Below are positions 53,725-62,726 of a stretch of DNA of 64,000 nucleotides, in pieces. Positions within the stretch are counted from its first letter, which is position 1, and every line of letters starts with the position of its first letter. The stretch is from Chenopodium formosanum (Eukaryota; Streptophyta; Magnoliopsida; Caryophyllales; Amaranthaceae): positions 77,608,402-77,672,401 of the forward strand of contig CM044871.1 in the NCBI GenBank assembly GCA_024500155.1, read 5' to 3'. A program made the position numbers and the translations under genes. The notes below the pieces were generated by a model. It saw only the letters and a program-made list of their open reading frames with translations, had not been told where the DNA came from and searched no databases.

Positions 53725-54512
53725 AAGTCTACGCCCTGGAGTGATCTAGCTTGATAACCCTCTAACTTATATGGTTATGAGATGCTTTGGTAGACTTGTT
53801 GCTTGATGTTTGCAAGTTGAGCTTTAAGCGCTCTTAATATGTCCATAACCCAGGTTGGGTGGTCAATTGAGACAGCTTACATGGACACACCGAAGTGTTT
53901 TAATTTGTTGAACTTTTAATCTGAATGGGTCTAGAGCCTTGTTTTGGTTGACTTAGGGCCTGTTCCGATTGACTGAACTCAGCTGAACTGAACTGAACCG
54001 AACCGAACCGAGCTGAACTGAACCGAGCCGAGCCGAACTGAACTTATTAATTAGTGATTTTTAACTACGGATTAGTGATCTTTGATTATTTATTGATATT
54101 TATTACTATACATATATGTATATACAAATGTACATATTAAAATATTTACGAAAAATATACTATATAATTATAATTATAAAATGTATGGAAAATATATTAT
54201 AAAATGTATGGAAAATATATTAAAAACTTGAAACCCCTAATTTTCTCAATGAGATTAACATTAGAAATATGTTTCGAAAAAATAGAACCATTTGAACAAT
54301 GAATTGTATCAATATTATTATTGTTATTATTATTATTATTAATTATTGATAATTATTATTATTATTTATTGATTATTATTATTATTATTATTATTATTAT
54401 TGTTATTATTATTATTATTATTTATTGATGATTATTATTATTTATTGATTATTATTGTTAGTATTATTATTATTATTTAAATTATTATTGTTATTATTAT
54501 TATTATTGTTAA

Positions 54513-54558
<46 letters not shown>

Positions 54559-57500
54559 TTTATATACTATTTATTATTATTATTTTTGTTGTTGTTGTCG
54601 TTGTAATAAGATCTTAAAAGAATGAAATTTGGCTTTATATCATTAGCAATATCATTAGACATAAATTAAGAGCTGAGCTGAACTGAGCTGACTGAATTGA
54701 ATTTCAACGGAACAGAACAGGCCCTTATTGTTGGATTTACACCATTTATGTTTATTGAATCTATAACTTTTTTCAGTGGTTTGTTGATGAGGTAGATTCA
54801 GTAAGGTTGAGCGTGGCTCTTAATATCATTTGTCCAGGTATTCTTTCAGCAGGGATTGATAATGGTTCTTAAGTGGATTTAACACCATTAGCCCAGTGGC
54901 TCTTAGAGTAGGATTGATAATGACACCGAAGGTGGAAGGTTGAGCATTGCTTGCTCTTAATACTACTAGCCCAATTGCTTGAGAATAGGGAACGATAGTG
55001 ATCCTTAAATGAATTAAAATCACTAGCCCAGTTACTACTCGAGTAGGGAACGATAGTGGTACCGAATGACTGAGGTTGGGAGTATCCCTTAATGTTCTTA
55101 TTCCGTTGCATAGATAATCTTGGGTTTGCAAGGTGCTTGAATGTGTTTTAAGCTTGCATGGAAAGACCCTAGATGTGCTGGGAATGTGTATTTTATACAC
55201 AGACGGAACACCTACGTAAGTACGAGGGGTGGCCTCCTTCGAGGGAAAATTGTGGTGTAATTTTCCTGAATTACTCATGAGAGCCCTTGGCCTGGCGGAG
55301 TTGCTCAAGTTTCAAAAGGTGAAGTATGTGATACATGTTCCTTCCTTGGCTCCTGGGAGTTCAAACCTTTGGATACTCATTAGAAGAGTGTTGAATAATA
55401 CCTGTTTCACTAAGGCATTAGTTCAAACCTTATGGATACTAGTGCTCAAGTACTTAACCTTTCATTTTACTGTTCAGATTTTATGATCTCATGTCTGTTT
55501 TGCATTAGTGGGGGATTGTTGGAGTTTTGCTAATCCTTGTAATGCAAATCGGAGTGTTGTTAAGTGAGTGTGGTCACCTTGATGCCGATGTGTGCAAGGA
55601 GCTAGTGAGAAAGGGATGTAGCACACAAGACTAGTGAGCCACGCAAGGCCGAGCTAGAAAGGGAGCTAGAGCTCGGTGCTAATAAATGGCTTGCGGCAAG
55701 TCCGAGCTAGAGCTCTCATGCGAGAGAGCTATAGCTCGCTGCCAGAAAGCCTATGGCAGGGGCCGAGCGAGAGCTCTCATGCGAGAGAGCTATAGCTCGG
55801 TTGTGGGTTTGGGCTTTGCGTGGAAGGCTTGCCTTGTTTTGTTTCTTTTTCTTTCTTCTCCTATAAATACTACTCCTTAACTCTTATTTGATACACGTTA
55901 ATTTCATTATTGAAATAACCTAAACACAAAAACAAAAACAAAAACCTACCCTTTGAGATCTGAACAGTTCTTGACTAATTTCACGCTTCGGGTTCGGGTA
56001 CACGAATAACGAAGGAGAGTTGCGTTAAACTTGGGGGCGTGCGTCATCGGAAAACCTGTACCGGTGGTGGCGTATTTCGCTTCTAAGGCAGTGGATTATG
56101 TTCCACGGCGCGACTGTGAGTTTGAGATCTTCGATCAAGTATTTTTTTCCCTTTCATCTTCTCCATTTTGTCATAGGAATCAACAATTTTGACCCAAACC
56201 AAAATTTAATCCAATCCAAACTAAACCAACCCAAATTGGTTATTGTTATTTTGCAGATCAAGATAAGAATTTGGTTAAGGCTGGAGATACCCTACTATTT
56301 TAGTATTGTATGACCCTAGAATAGCAATAGAATATGAGATAAGCAGTAAAGTATTGAACATCTACAATTACTTTAAGATGAAACCATTAGTTAAGAGATT
56401 GAAGAAGTCATGAGGATATAGGTGGTTAATACTTACACAAGGCGCAAATTTCTTGATGTAGCAAGACTATCAGGAATAGATCCTGTAAGTTCATTATTTG
56501 ACAAATCCCTGCCAAGAGACATGAAAAAAAATATAGATATTAAAAGAACTGCATTTATGTATCTTATCACCAAAGGTTAATCTTGAAGTAAAAGTGCATC
56601 ATCAATATGATGCATGACCACTTTCTATATCAAAAACCATAGAATTTGATCCAGCAATTTCATCTGTTCTGGTAAAATGATGCTGGTATGTTTTATCATA
56701 ATAATACAATAAATTAATAAATAATTTTAAAGAAAAAAGAAGAATTGCAAAGTAGGGACTTCAGAAATCAAGTGATAGGAGAAAAAATCAATCTCACATA
56801 CATCAAAAAGGGAGACGCTTGGGAAAGCCCATCAGCATGAGCTTATAGACAAGATAAAATACACCACTCAATTCCATTAAGAAATCAAAATAAAACAGAG
56901 CATATCAAAAGTATCTATATTATTTTTATTTCCTGGCTTTGCATACTATAGAGACATATACAGTATACTCTTCCGTTCTTTTTTAGTTGACACGTGTCTT
57001 TTAATAGGTTTGCCAACGCACAAGGTCATTGATAAATATCTCTAATTATCCAATAAATAAAAATATTAAATAAAGTTGATATTATGAAAATAGACATTGA
57101 GACAATTCTACCAAGATCCCACATGAATATGTTTTATATTACAAAAGCAAGTGAAAATAGAGTTTGTGAATAGTGTCAAAAGTTAAGATGTGTCAACAAG
57201 AAAAGAACGGAGGAAGTAAAGCACAAGTGCATAGGAAGAATATTGATATTGTAATCCTTCCCCACCCCCTCCTTTTAAGGAATGACCAACGCTAGGAATC
57301 CAATCTAAATTAGTTTGGAGAGCAATCCTCCCTCCCCCTCTCTCTCTCTCTCTCTCTCCCCCCCCCCCCCCCCCCCCCTTATAAGGAATGACCAATGGTG
57401 GGGAATCCATTCTAAACTAGTTTGGAGAGCGCTACAAAGGCCCTACCTTAATACAATATAACAAATTACAAGCCGCAACAAAGTAGGAAACCAACACAAA

Positions 57501-60500
57501 ACTTCAACTATACAATTCTCAGTTCTCAAAGTATCAAGCATTCAAGCCACGATAGGTCATTGTTAGACAGCACTTTTTATAATACTAAATTATGAATTTT
57601 ATATAATAACACTTCCGTTACCAATGCAGACAAATTAAGGCAATTGAAGAAAGAGAAAGAGAGAGAGAGTAGGTTTGGTGAGCGGGTGTATAATAAAATT
57701 TGATAAAGTAAGAGTGTGTGAAAGGTGGGTGGGTGTAAGGAAAAGGTGGACAAAGTAAGAGAGAGTGAGTGAAAAGGTGTGTATATTGTGGGGAACTATC
57801 TGAAACAAAAGGTAATATTTGCTATTATAAAGTCTTCGATTAAATATGCACCATATTTTTATCACACTTTTTAGGGGTTCAAACCTGCTTCTCTAGACAC
57901 ACGCACACACACAAAAAAAAAAAAAAAAAAATAAATAAATAAATAATAAAAAATAAAAAACTCAAACAAGAGCAGAAATAAAATATACTACTTCTGTTAC
58001 TTTTTAGCTGTAATAGGAAGTTTTTCCATCTCACAAAAAATACCCCTTTATTGCATCTAAAAAGTAACAGAGTTACAGAGGTAGTACATCCATTTTCAAT
58101 ATTAAATCTTAGAATGTTAATATCTTGGAGTCCATCCCCAAAATTTTGCAAGTCATTGCTAAACTAACTGTCAAACTTTAAGAGCACAAAACAAGCCTGG
58201 CTACCATAATATTCAAAATTTAAAGTGTATTGTTGCATGTTTTTACAATGTTCAGGAACTCGACATGATTAGCCATCAAATGATTAATTTAGTTGAAAGT
58301 ACTCCAACCCAAGAAAGCCATGGTATTTTTTGGTAAAATCCCTTCAGCGAGAATAGCCAGTGACACAATGTATTCCTCCTCCACTACTCTGTATTTTATT
58401 GGAAATAATTTTGTGCTAAAGGTCTTTGGGCTACAGCCTCTCTACTAGTCTTGAGTATTCAGACATTTTAGGTTATATACCTCATGACCTCCCCAGATTC
58501 TTCCAGTGGAAACAGCATAATTCACAGAAGCTTTGTTGTTCTTTTCACATATATGTAGTAAGGAAACCTCAAAAGGAGTTTCAAAATCTTAGATAACATT
58601 CGTCACAGCTTGAGACTATAAAAATGGCATGGCATGGAGTTGGCTCTTCTTTCACAGCTAAAACCCAGCAAAGACTTCAAATAATACTAAAGATATTAAA
58701 AGGTAAGCATACAAGGAAGTTCGTTAGATTTTAAACTAACACAGCTGACAAGCAAACAAAACCTGACGTAAAGAAAATTAAACCGCAAATCAAATTGAAG
58801 AGCCTTCTGTAAAGTCCAAAATGCTTTGCCAATCAAAAAAAAGAAATGTGCTTAAATATAAATGACAAGTCCCAGCTAGCAAAGTAGTTGTACTTACAGT
58901 TTTACAAGAGATTGTTGACCAAGGCCTTCTGGCAAAGAGCCTGTCAAGGAATTAGAACTTAAATTCCTGTCATAGAAACGATAATAAAGGTCAAATTATA
59001 AAGGCTAACAGACTACCACTTAAAACAAATTGAAAATTCCACCATGAGAAAAGAACAGAAAACTCTGTTCCTAGCATGCATTATAGACACCCTGGAAGAT
59101 ATGAGTGGTAATCATGAGTATCCTTCAAAAATTCGCTAGAAGCCAACTTAGCTCATAAGACCTTAGATGCGGCATCTTGGTTTCAGGCTAACATATATTT
59201 TTCACATTGATGATTTTAAAAAAAAATTTGCATGTTTCAATCTGCTTTTCTTATAATACCTTCATGTTCTTTGGAACCAAAAAAAAAAAAAAAAAAAAAA
59301 AAAAAAGTGTAGAGCATACAGTTAGTCTCCAATTCTCCATATTCCTTTCATACACATTCATGTCCTTAATAATATGAGACGGAGCCAAGGGGGCTGGAGG
59401 AGACCCGTTACCCATGGCCTAAACGCCAACTCTTTTATTTTTCTATGCTGGCCTCCTTTAAATCTAGCATAAAACTTCCTTATTTTATTGCATTGAAATC
59501 TATAGCTCGGTGGTAAATTATGATGGCTGTTATACTACAAGTCCCAAGTTCGATTCTTGTTATTTACTTTAATCCTTCTCAACTTTCTTTGTGTTAATTT
59601 TGCACATTTTTTAAAATTCAACCATTGATACCTTTAATAATAATTAGTAAAAGCTAAAAAAAAAAATGGTTTATTAGAATTATACATTGAGCTTAATCAT
59701 ACCAGTATAACACACGTTATAGAGTACTTAATAACATTTGTTTTTAATATACTAGTAAAAAAACATATGATCGAATAAAGGTAATTATAATAGCGCAAAA
59801 ACAATAATTTTGCAATGAAAAAACCTTCAAAATACAATATGAATTACTACTTTATCTAATGTAGTGGTATAAGTTTCAGCCCCCTTGGGTTTTAATTCAT
59901 GGCTTCGCTCCCTTTTAAAGTACACATTCAAGTTCTTCTTAGCACAGCTTTATGTTTAAAGAAGGATCCTTTCACCAATAAAAGTAACGGTTTTTTATAT
60001 TCAAGACAAAGGCCCTTTTTACAAAGTTTGTAACGTATAATCCTTATCGTCAAAAATATATGTCAAGTCAGCTCTGTCTTTATCTCTATTCTAAAGCTAT
60101 ACATTTTTAAGTTGTAAAATACGCAAAGAGGGGCCAAAGACATCGAAAAATGTTGAATCCTAGGTTGACATACAACAGGCTATAGCTTCTCCGGAATAGA
60201 TAAGTATGTAAAAGACCATGTGTTAGATACTTACAAGACAGCCAAGTTCGTTAAAAGACTGATCCGGTCGCTAATGAATCCTTTCAAACCCTGGCTCCCA
60301 AGGTCACTACATAGAACAATTGAGGGTATCAGGGCATGACAAAGATGTTTAGTACCAAAAGATACAAAGTTATAAGCAAAGGAACAACATACATTTGAGA
60401 TATAACAAGGGCATTCCCCTCTTTGTTAGTACGACAAATAACTCCTTCCCATGCATTCCAGGTAGCAGGGGCGCATGGATCACCATTCCATCCCATTCGA

Positions 60501-62269
60501 CCTGGAATTCGAAGCGAGTCCTTCAATGCCCTCATAGCCACAACTGCAATAACATTCTCATATCAGGAAACTCAAAGTACCCTAACAATAACACATGCAA
60601 GTTCTGATCATATAATTTTGTCCACATTTCAATCAGCAAGAGATGACACGATGTGCTGGAGAAAACAATGTAGTAAGATATCATAGGCCAAAGATCAGAG
60701 ACAAAGAAATCGGAGCTCCTACAGCATAATCATGACAGGAACCATCTAATGCCTAGATTGTCTCATCAAAAATCTACTGATGAACCACAAATAAAACCCT
60801 CCAATAGCACATTCACCTTTTTTCTATTAGCTTAGGAAAAATCGAAATAGCAAATTGGACCGAAAAAATTACTAAATTATCATCATAAGCAACATTCCAC
60901 AAAGGTTTTGACCATTTCATATTTACAAGAAATGAAATGAAAGCAATCCCAATGATCATAAAATTAAGAAACTTGGCATGCAATTACTCATAAAAACAAA
61001 ACAGAAACTCCCAAAAAACAAAACATCAATTATACAATCCGCCATATACCTTGATCAGGAACCGTAGCAAGGTCATTAGGTACAATGGCATAAGCCTCCA
61101 ACCCACTAAGAATAGGCTCTCTAACAACAGGAGCCAACTTAACAGTCAATGAAGTACTACTCAAATTCTTAGCAACATAATGCCAATCATGAGCCTTAAA
61201 CCCTCCGACCGCCTTATAAACATCGATTCGATTCACATTCACCCCGTTCACCTGCACATCAAACACCCTTTGTCCAGCCTTAGTAACCTTGCTATCAATC
61301 TCAGCGAAATGAAACCACAACAGATAATCCAGCTTAGCATCCACAGTCAATTCATACTCCAAAACCCCTGAACTCCCCACAGTCACCGCGTGCTGATACA
61401 ACTTCGTCGGAAAATAATTCGGCTTCTGGTTCGCCCCGTTAACCGCCGTTGTCGTCGAAATTTCCTTCGGACCCTTCATGTTCTTTGACCGGAACTTAGC
61501 ATCCGACTGCCACGACCGCCACACGAAGTCGGTATCATTGCTAAGTCCCGGACCCCACTGTTTCTGACCACAGCTCAACCTGCCATAATTAACCAAAACG
61601 GTGTCGTTACCCAAGTTGGAAGCGTCATATGAATCCGGATCAATCTCAACCACCTCGAGGGTTCCGATAATGGGTGGATCAGTTGCGATGGAATAAAAGC
61701 AGACATCGGCATCGCCGTCGTGGACGAATGCAATTAGATCAGAGTAAAACCCAACGGAGGAGAGGGACTCCGCCCACGGGGACTGGTAGCTGAACACGAC
61801 CGTGCCCTCGACGGAGACCTCGAAGCTCGGAGGATGATTTTTACCATCGTAATTGTCGTAAGTGGTGAATGTGCGGAAGAGGTAGCGACCGCCGTGCACG
61901 GCCGTGGGAAGGATGTAGCAGTTTTTGGGTCCGGTTGTAGTAGGGGGGAAGAAACGAAGGGTTTTCTCTTGTTGGACAGAGAATTTGAGGGGTTCGGAGA
62001 CGACGGAGGTGGAGCCGCCGGTGAAGTAGCGGTCGGAAAGCCAGGTGGTTTTGAAGTGGTCGGTAAAGGTGGTGGAGCCGCCGCAATCAATGTGGTAGGA
62101 GATATCTGCAAAAGAGGAGAGAGAAAATAATGGTTAGTACTTAGAAGTAGTGACGTCATCAATGGCGGAAATTGAAGAAGAAGGAGAAAGGGTGATTACT
62201 GAAAGGGGTAGAGAGAGAAAGAGGAGGAGAGAGAAGGAAGAAGAAGAATGAGAGAATGAAGGGAGACAT
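41015..62269 (-). CDS. Malectin-like domain/LRR membrane protein, nine exons (whole gene)
   Basis: I joined nine exons at consensus GT..AG sites with matching phases: 62269-62200, 62105-61050, 60543-60393, 60306-60235, 58966-58898, 56508-56437, 44471-44394, 43849-43644 and 41121-41015. The sum is 1881 nt, giving 626 aa. Order: signal peptide (about 1-22), malectin-like domain (about 24-375, IDCGG near its start), WNGDPCAP at 394-401 (the usual link before the LRRs), LRRs (about 425-522), transmembrane helix at about 554-575 followed by RRKR, and a 50-residue tail ending KSLMVLEMESQHAKGL. There is no kinase domain. The arrangement matches the Arabidopsis At1g25570/At3g05990-type 'di-glucose binding protein with LRR' family, predicted plasma-membrane proteins of unknown function; malectin-like domains are thought to contact cell-wall carbohydrate or peptide ligands. 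Intron 6 (44472-56436) is swollen by transposons, yet all splice sites look intact. UTRs are not included. Confidence 0.93.
41122..43643 (-). other. Intron 8
   Basis: 2522 bp, GT..AG. It contains a (GT)n microsatellite at about 41628-41649, and a T run of about 40 bases at 42629-42669 followed by (TA)n, which could be the tail of a retroposon inserted in minus orientation; no target duplication was found. Confidence 0.6.
43644..43849 (-). CDS. Exon 8: juxtamembrane Cys motif and transmembrane helix
   Basis: Encodes DLSANKGLCGMPSLPECPLF (the Cys-containing LRR cap), a basic/Gly linker, the helix IGIGLSCMVVVMVLLLVAYI and the stop-transfer RRKRNDYDFGLPHELM. The acceptor TTTCAG follows a pyrimidine stretch; the donor is T|GTAAGT. 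Confidence 0.92.
44394..44471 (-). CDS. Exon 7: last leucine-rich repeat
   Basis: A 78-nt exon, phase 2 on both sides, encoding LLNDNKLEGRVPEEIYSVGV and HGGAI. Acceptor GTGCCAG, donor GTATGT. It is separated from exon 6 by an intron of 11,965 bp. Confidence 0.92.
45709..46320. repeat. Segment with direct terminal and internal repeats
   Basis: CCATTGTAGG(G/T) followed by a T run and GGG occurs at 45709 and 46291. Between them two related segments of about 60 bp (TACCATTGAAATTGTATTGT at about 45971 and TACTATTGAAATTATATCTT at about 46087) both continue GTACCA(C/G)TGAGAGT. Probably a decayed repeat; the class is not clear. Confidence 0.45.
46438..46483. repeat. C21-A25 homopolymer block
   Basis: A run of about 21 C is followed directly by about 25 A. 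The poly(A) could be a retroposon tail, but the adjoining poly(C) is unusual, and homopolymer length may be unreliable in an assembly. Confidence 0.6.
46560..47095. repeat. Repeat rich in CGGATTGGATCGG motifs
   Basis: TTCGGATTGGATCGGATT-type strings recur at both ends (about 46675 and about 46970-47050), and the segment is bounded by GTGTCCACAATTCGG and CGAACATCCCTAG. It looks like a transposon of the sort that is common in plants but its class could not be fixed. Confidence 0.4.
47190..47457. mobile_element. Stowaway MITE
   Basis: CTCCATCCGTCCCAAATTAC...TTGCAACATTTT at the left is complementary to AAAATGTTGCAAGTGATATG, GGATAAAGGGAG at the right; TA flanks both ends (47188-47189 and 47458-47459). 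Length 268 bp. Confidence 0.88.
47888..48425 (-). mobile_element. TRIM (terminal-repeat retrotransposon in miniature)
   Basis: Two direct repeats of 192 and 190 bp (47888-48079 and 48236-48425) flank 156 bp. Read on the minus strand, the repeats begin TGTTGAAGTATATCC and end TTGTATTTAACA. Immediately after the 5' copy comes TGGTATTAGAGCC (48235-48223), a primer binding site for initiator-Met tRNA. Immediately before the 3' copy is GTGAGGGGGAG (48090-48080), a polypurine tract. This is a complete LTR-element skeleton with no coding sequence, the definition of a TRIM. The outer ends have mutated (GG for TG, TA for CA) and the 5-bp flanks TTAAC/GACAC do not match, so it is old. Confidence 0.9.
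49493..50161 (+). repeat. Left (5') LTR
   Basis: The first third holds two copies of a roughly 62-bp unit with palindromic GAGCTAGAGCTC and GAGAGCTATAGCTC (about 49650-49780), then a TATA box. The distal part (from about 49970) is shared with the solo LTR at 33003-33671. Against the right LTR I count about nine substitutions and no indels. Confidence 0.92.
49838..49845 (+). promoter_or_regulatory. TATA box of the 5' LTR
   Basis: TATAAATA lies downstream of the palindrome cluster, after a T/C-rich stretch; transcription into the element would start about 30 bases later. The right LTR has the same box at 55862-55869. Confidence 0.6.
50162..53955 (+). other. Non-coding interior of the LTR element
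   Basis: No open frame above 85 codons and no retroviral protein motif. Several strong donor-like sequences (CAGGTAAGT at about 51018, GAGGTAAGG at about 51681, CAGGTAAGT at about 53606) occur on the sense strand, and a run of about 50 A at 53680-53722. Confidence 0.6.
53956..54724 (+). mobile_element. Expanded TGAAC-array MITE inside the LTR element
   Basis: TTA at 53953-53955 and 54725-54727 flank GGGCCTGTTCCGATTGACTG and CAACGGAACAGAACAGGCCC. TGAAC/CCGAG-type pentamers remain at both ends, but the centre contains unrelated AT-rich DNA and a long (ATT)n microsatellite, making it by far the longest copy (769 bp). It is inside the LTR element and so younger than it. Confidence 0.82.
54305..54562. 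repeat. (ATT)n microsatellite
   Basis: About 250 bp of ATT/ATTATTG repeats with scattered interruptions, inside the MITE. Confidence 0.9.
54728..55516 (+). other. Non-coding interior of the LTR element, 3' part
   Basis: It includes four related segments of about 60-70 bp (from 54838, 54899, 54960 and 55018) sharing AGNAGGGA(A/T)(C/T)GATA(A/G)TG and AGCCCA(G/A)T, a degenerate tandem array. The 160-codon open stretch on the minus strand (54826-55308) arises from this array and has no recognised domain. The polypurine tract is at its end. Confidence 0.55.
55517..56185 (+). repeat. Right (3') LTR
   Basis: It keeps the intact TG...CA ends (TGTTGG...CAACA). The palindrome unit, TATA box and distal part are as in the left LTR. 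The ATTTT target duplication follows immediately. Confidence 0.92.
56437..56508 (-). CDS. Exon 6: leucine-rich repeat
   Basis: A 72-nt exon, phase 2 on both sides, encoding LDLSNNELTGSIPDSLATSR and NLRLV. Acceptor TTGGCAG, donor GTAAGT. It lies only 252 bp from the right end of the LTR retrotransposon in the following intron. Confidence 0.92.
56968..57216. mobile_element. Stowaway MITE
   Basis: CTCTTCCGTTCTTTTTTAGT...TGACAC at the left is complementary to GTGTCAACAAGAAAAGAACG, GAGGAAG at the right, flanked by TA (56966-56967, 57217-57218). Confidence 0.85.
57258..57430. repeat. Tandem duplication split by (CT)n and a C run
   Basis: AAGGAATGACCAACGCTAGG...TTAGTTTGGAGAGC (57278-57322) is repeated as AAGGAATGACCAATGGTGGG...CTAGTTTGGAGAGC (57383-57430), with (CT)n and about 21 C between them (57337-57378). 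Confidence 0.8.
57988..58084. mobile_element. Stowaway MITE
   Basis: CTACTTCTGTTACTTTTTAG and CTAAAAAGTAACAGAG...GAGGTAG are inverted repeats flanked by TA. Length 97 bp. Confidence 0.8.
58898..58966 (-). CDS. Exon 5: leucine-rich repeat
   Basis: A 69-nt exon, phase 2 on both sides, encoding LNLSSNSLTGSLPEGLGQQS and LVKL. Acceptor ATGACAG, donor GTAAGT. Confidence 0.92.
58967..60234 (-). other. Intron 4
   Basis: 1268 bp, GT..AG. Includes a 28-A run at 59279-59306. An inverted pair CCAAGGGGGCT (59386-59402) / AGCCCCCTTGG (59878-59888) may bound a roughly 500-bp insertion. The tRNA-like patch below lies between them. Confidence 0.55.
59494..59560 (+). repeat. tRNA-like patch (possible SINE head or tRNA relic)
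   Basis: TATAGCTCGGTGGTAA resembles a pol III A box and AAGTTCGATTCTTG a B box, about 35 bases apart, close to the spacing in a tRNA. It cannot be folded into a convincing full tRNA, so a tRNA-derived SINE or decayed tRNA copy is more likely. Confidence 0.4.
60235..60306 (-). CDS. Exon 4: first leucine-rich repeat
   Basis: A 72-nt exon, phase 2 on both sides, encoding IDLGSQGLKGFISDRISLLT and NLAVL. Acceptor TATGTAG, donor GTAAGT. Confidence 0.92.
60393..60543 (-). CDS. Exon 3: linker with WNGDPCAP motif
   Basis: Encodes VVAMRALKDSLRIPGRMGWN followed by GDPCAPATWNAWEGVIC, the conserved N-terminal cap of malectin/LRR proteins. Acceptor ATTGCAG and donor GTATGT are clear; phases are 1 in and 2 out. 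Confidence 0.93.
60544..61049 (-). other. Intron 2
   Basis: 506 bp, GTATAT..GCAG; no repeat or element was recognised. The neighbouring introns 1 (62106-62199) and 3 (60307-60392) are 94 and 86 bp. Confidence 0.8.
61050..62105 (-). CDS. Exon 2: malectin-like domain
   Basis: The acceptor TTTTGCAG precedes ATATCTCC. The exon encodes 352 codons, nearly all one malectin-like domain: ISYHIDCGG, ATWLSD-like KTTWLSDRYF, NCYILP, GGRYLFRTFTTYDNYDG, FSYQSPWAESL, then a second half with QKQWGPGLSNDTDFVWRSW, YPTKLYQ-like YFPTKLYQHA, WFHFAEID and GLEAYAIVPNDLATVP. The donor is G|GTATAT. The size and single-exon coding of the domain fit the family. Confidence 0.93.
62200..62269 (-). CDS. Exon 1: start codon and signal peptide
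   Basis: ATG at 62267-62269 opens a hydrophobic leader, MSPFILSFFFFLLSPPLSLS, cut by a GTAATC donor (62194-62199) after the first base of codon 24. An in-frame upstream ATG at about 62396 would add 43 residues, including a Pro/Leu repeat; the inner ATG gives a normal-length signal peptide and is preferred. Confidence 0.85.
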
Positions 62270-62725
62270 GATTGATTGTCTGAAAGATGAGAAAAACCCG
62301 CGATTATTAGATATTTGGTATTTGATTAAAGGAGAGGAGAGAGAAAATGGCGAGATTAGCGGGAGAAAAAGTGGAAGTGGAAGTGGAAGTGGGAGCACGA
62401 TGAGATGAGAAGTGGGAAGGAGGAGTATTACAATTACAGTAATTGACTGCTCAATTTACGCTCTATTTTTTTTATTATTATTATTATTATTGTTTAGGCT
62501 CAAATTCATTGAAAGTGGTGAGTGAAGTTGAGGTAAGTAGTTAAGCTGCTGACTTCTTGAGATGCCACTGCTAATTATATTAGGACAATGCTACTTTTTT
62601 AAATTCAACGGTGGGGGTGTGGTGTTCCCAACTCTCCACGGTCACTAATCTTTCTCCCACTAATCTTTCTCCCCAGGATTATCTTATTATCTAACTAGAT
62701 TAGCACTCGTGCGATGCAGATGCAC
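62270..62725 (-). promoter_or_regulatory. 5' UTR and promoter of the malectin-like/LRR gene
   Basis: The sequence just upstream of the start codon is CT-rich on the gene strand (TCTCTCTCC, CTTCCACTTCCACTT), as in many plant 5' UTRs. No canonical TATA box was found close by; an (AAT)n-type run at 62467-62490 lies further out. The compact region ends at the RTE LINE, so the proximal promoter can be at most about 450 bp of unique DNA. Confidence 0.45.
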
Positions 62726-62726
62726 A

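Larger units (their letters stand above)
49493..56185 (+). mobile_element. Non-autonomous LTR retrotransposon (LARD-like) in intron 6
   Basis: Two 669-bp LTRs (49493-50161 and 55517-56185) flank 5355 bp. The ends are TGTTGG...CAACA (the left LTR now ends CAACG). The element is bracketed by ATTTT at 49488-49492 and 56186-56190. A polypurine tract, AGTGGGGGAT, ends exactly at the right LTR. After the left LTR GGTATT could be the rest of an initiator-Met primer site, but the match is poor. The interior has no open frame above 160 codons and no gag, protease, reverse transcriptase or integrase motifs; it also carries a later MITE. Elements of this build are called LARDs and depend on proteins of an autonomous relative. 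It lies antisense to the host gene. Confidence 0.92.
56509..58897 (-). other. Intron 5
   Basis: 2389 bp, GT..AG. Contains two Stowaway MITEs and a duplicated segment split by microsatellites, listed separately. The open stretches on the minus strand at 57635-57865 and 57879-58151 are low-complexity and not exon-like. Confidence 0.6.

Noticed and set aside
54826..55308. 160-codon minus-strand frame inside the LTR element, the longest there
   Set aside because: It falls on a degenerate tandem array and has no retroviral or other recognisable domain.
59494..59560. tRNA gene
   Set aside because: A-box-like and B-box-like strings are present but a cloverleaf with paired acceptor stem cannot be formed; kept only as a tRNA-like patch.
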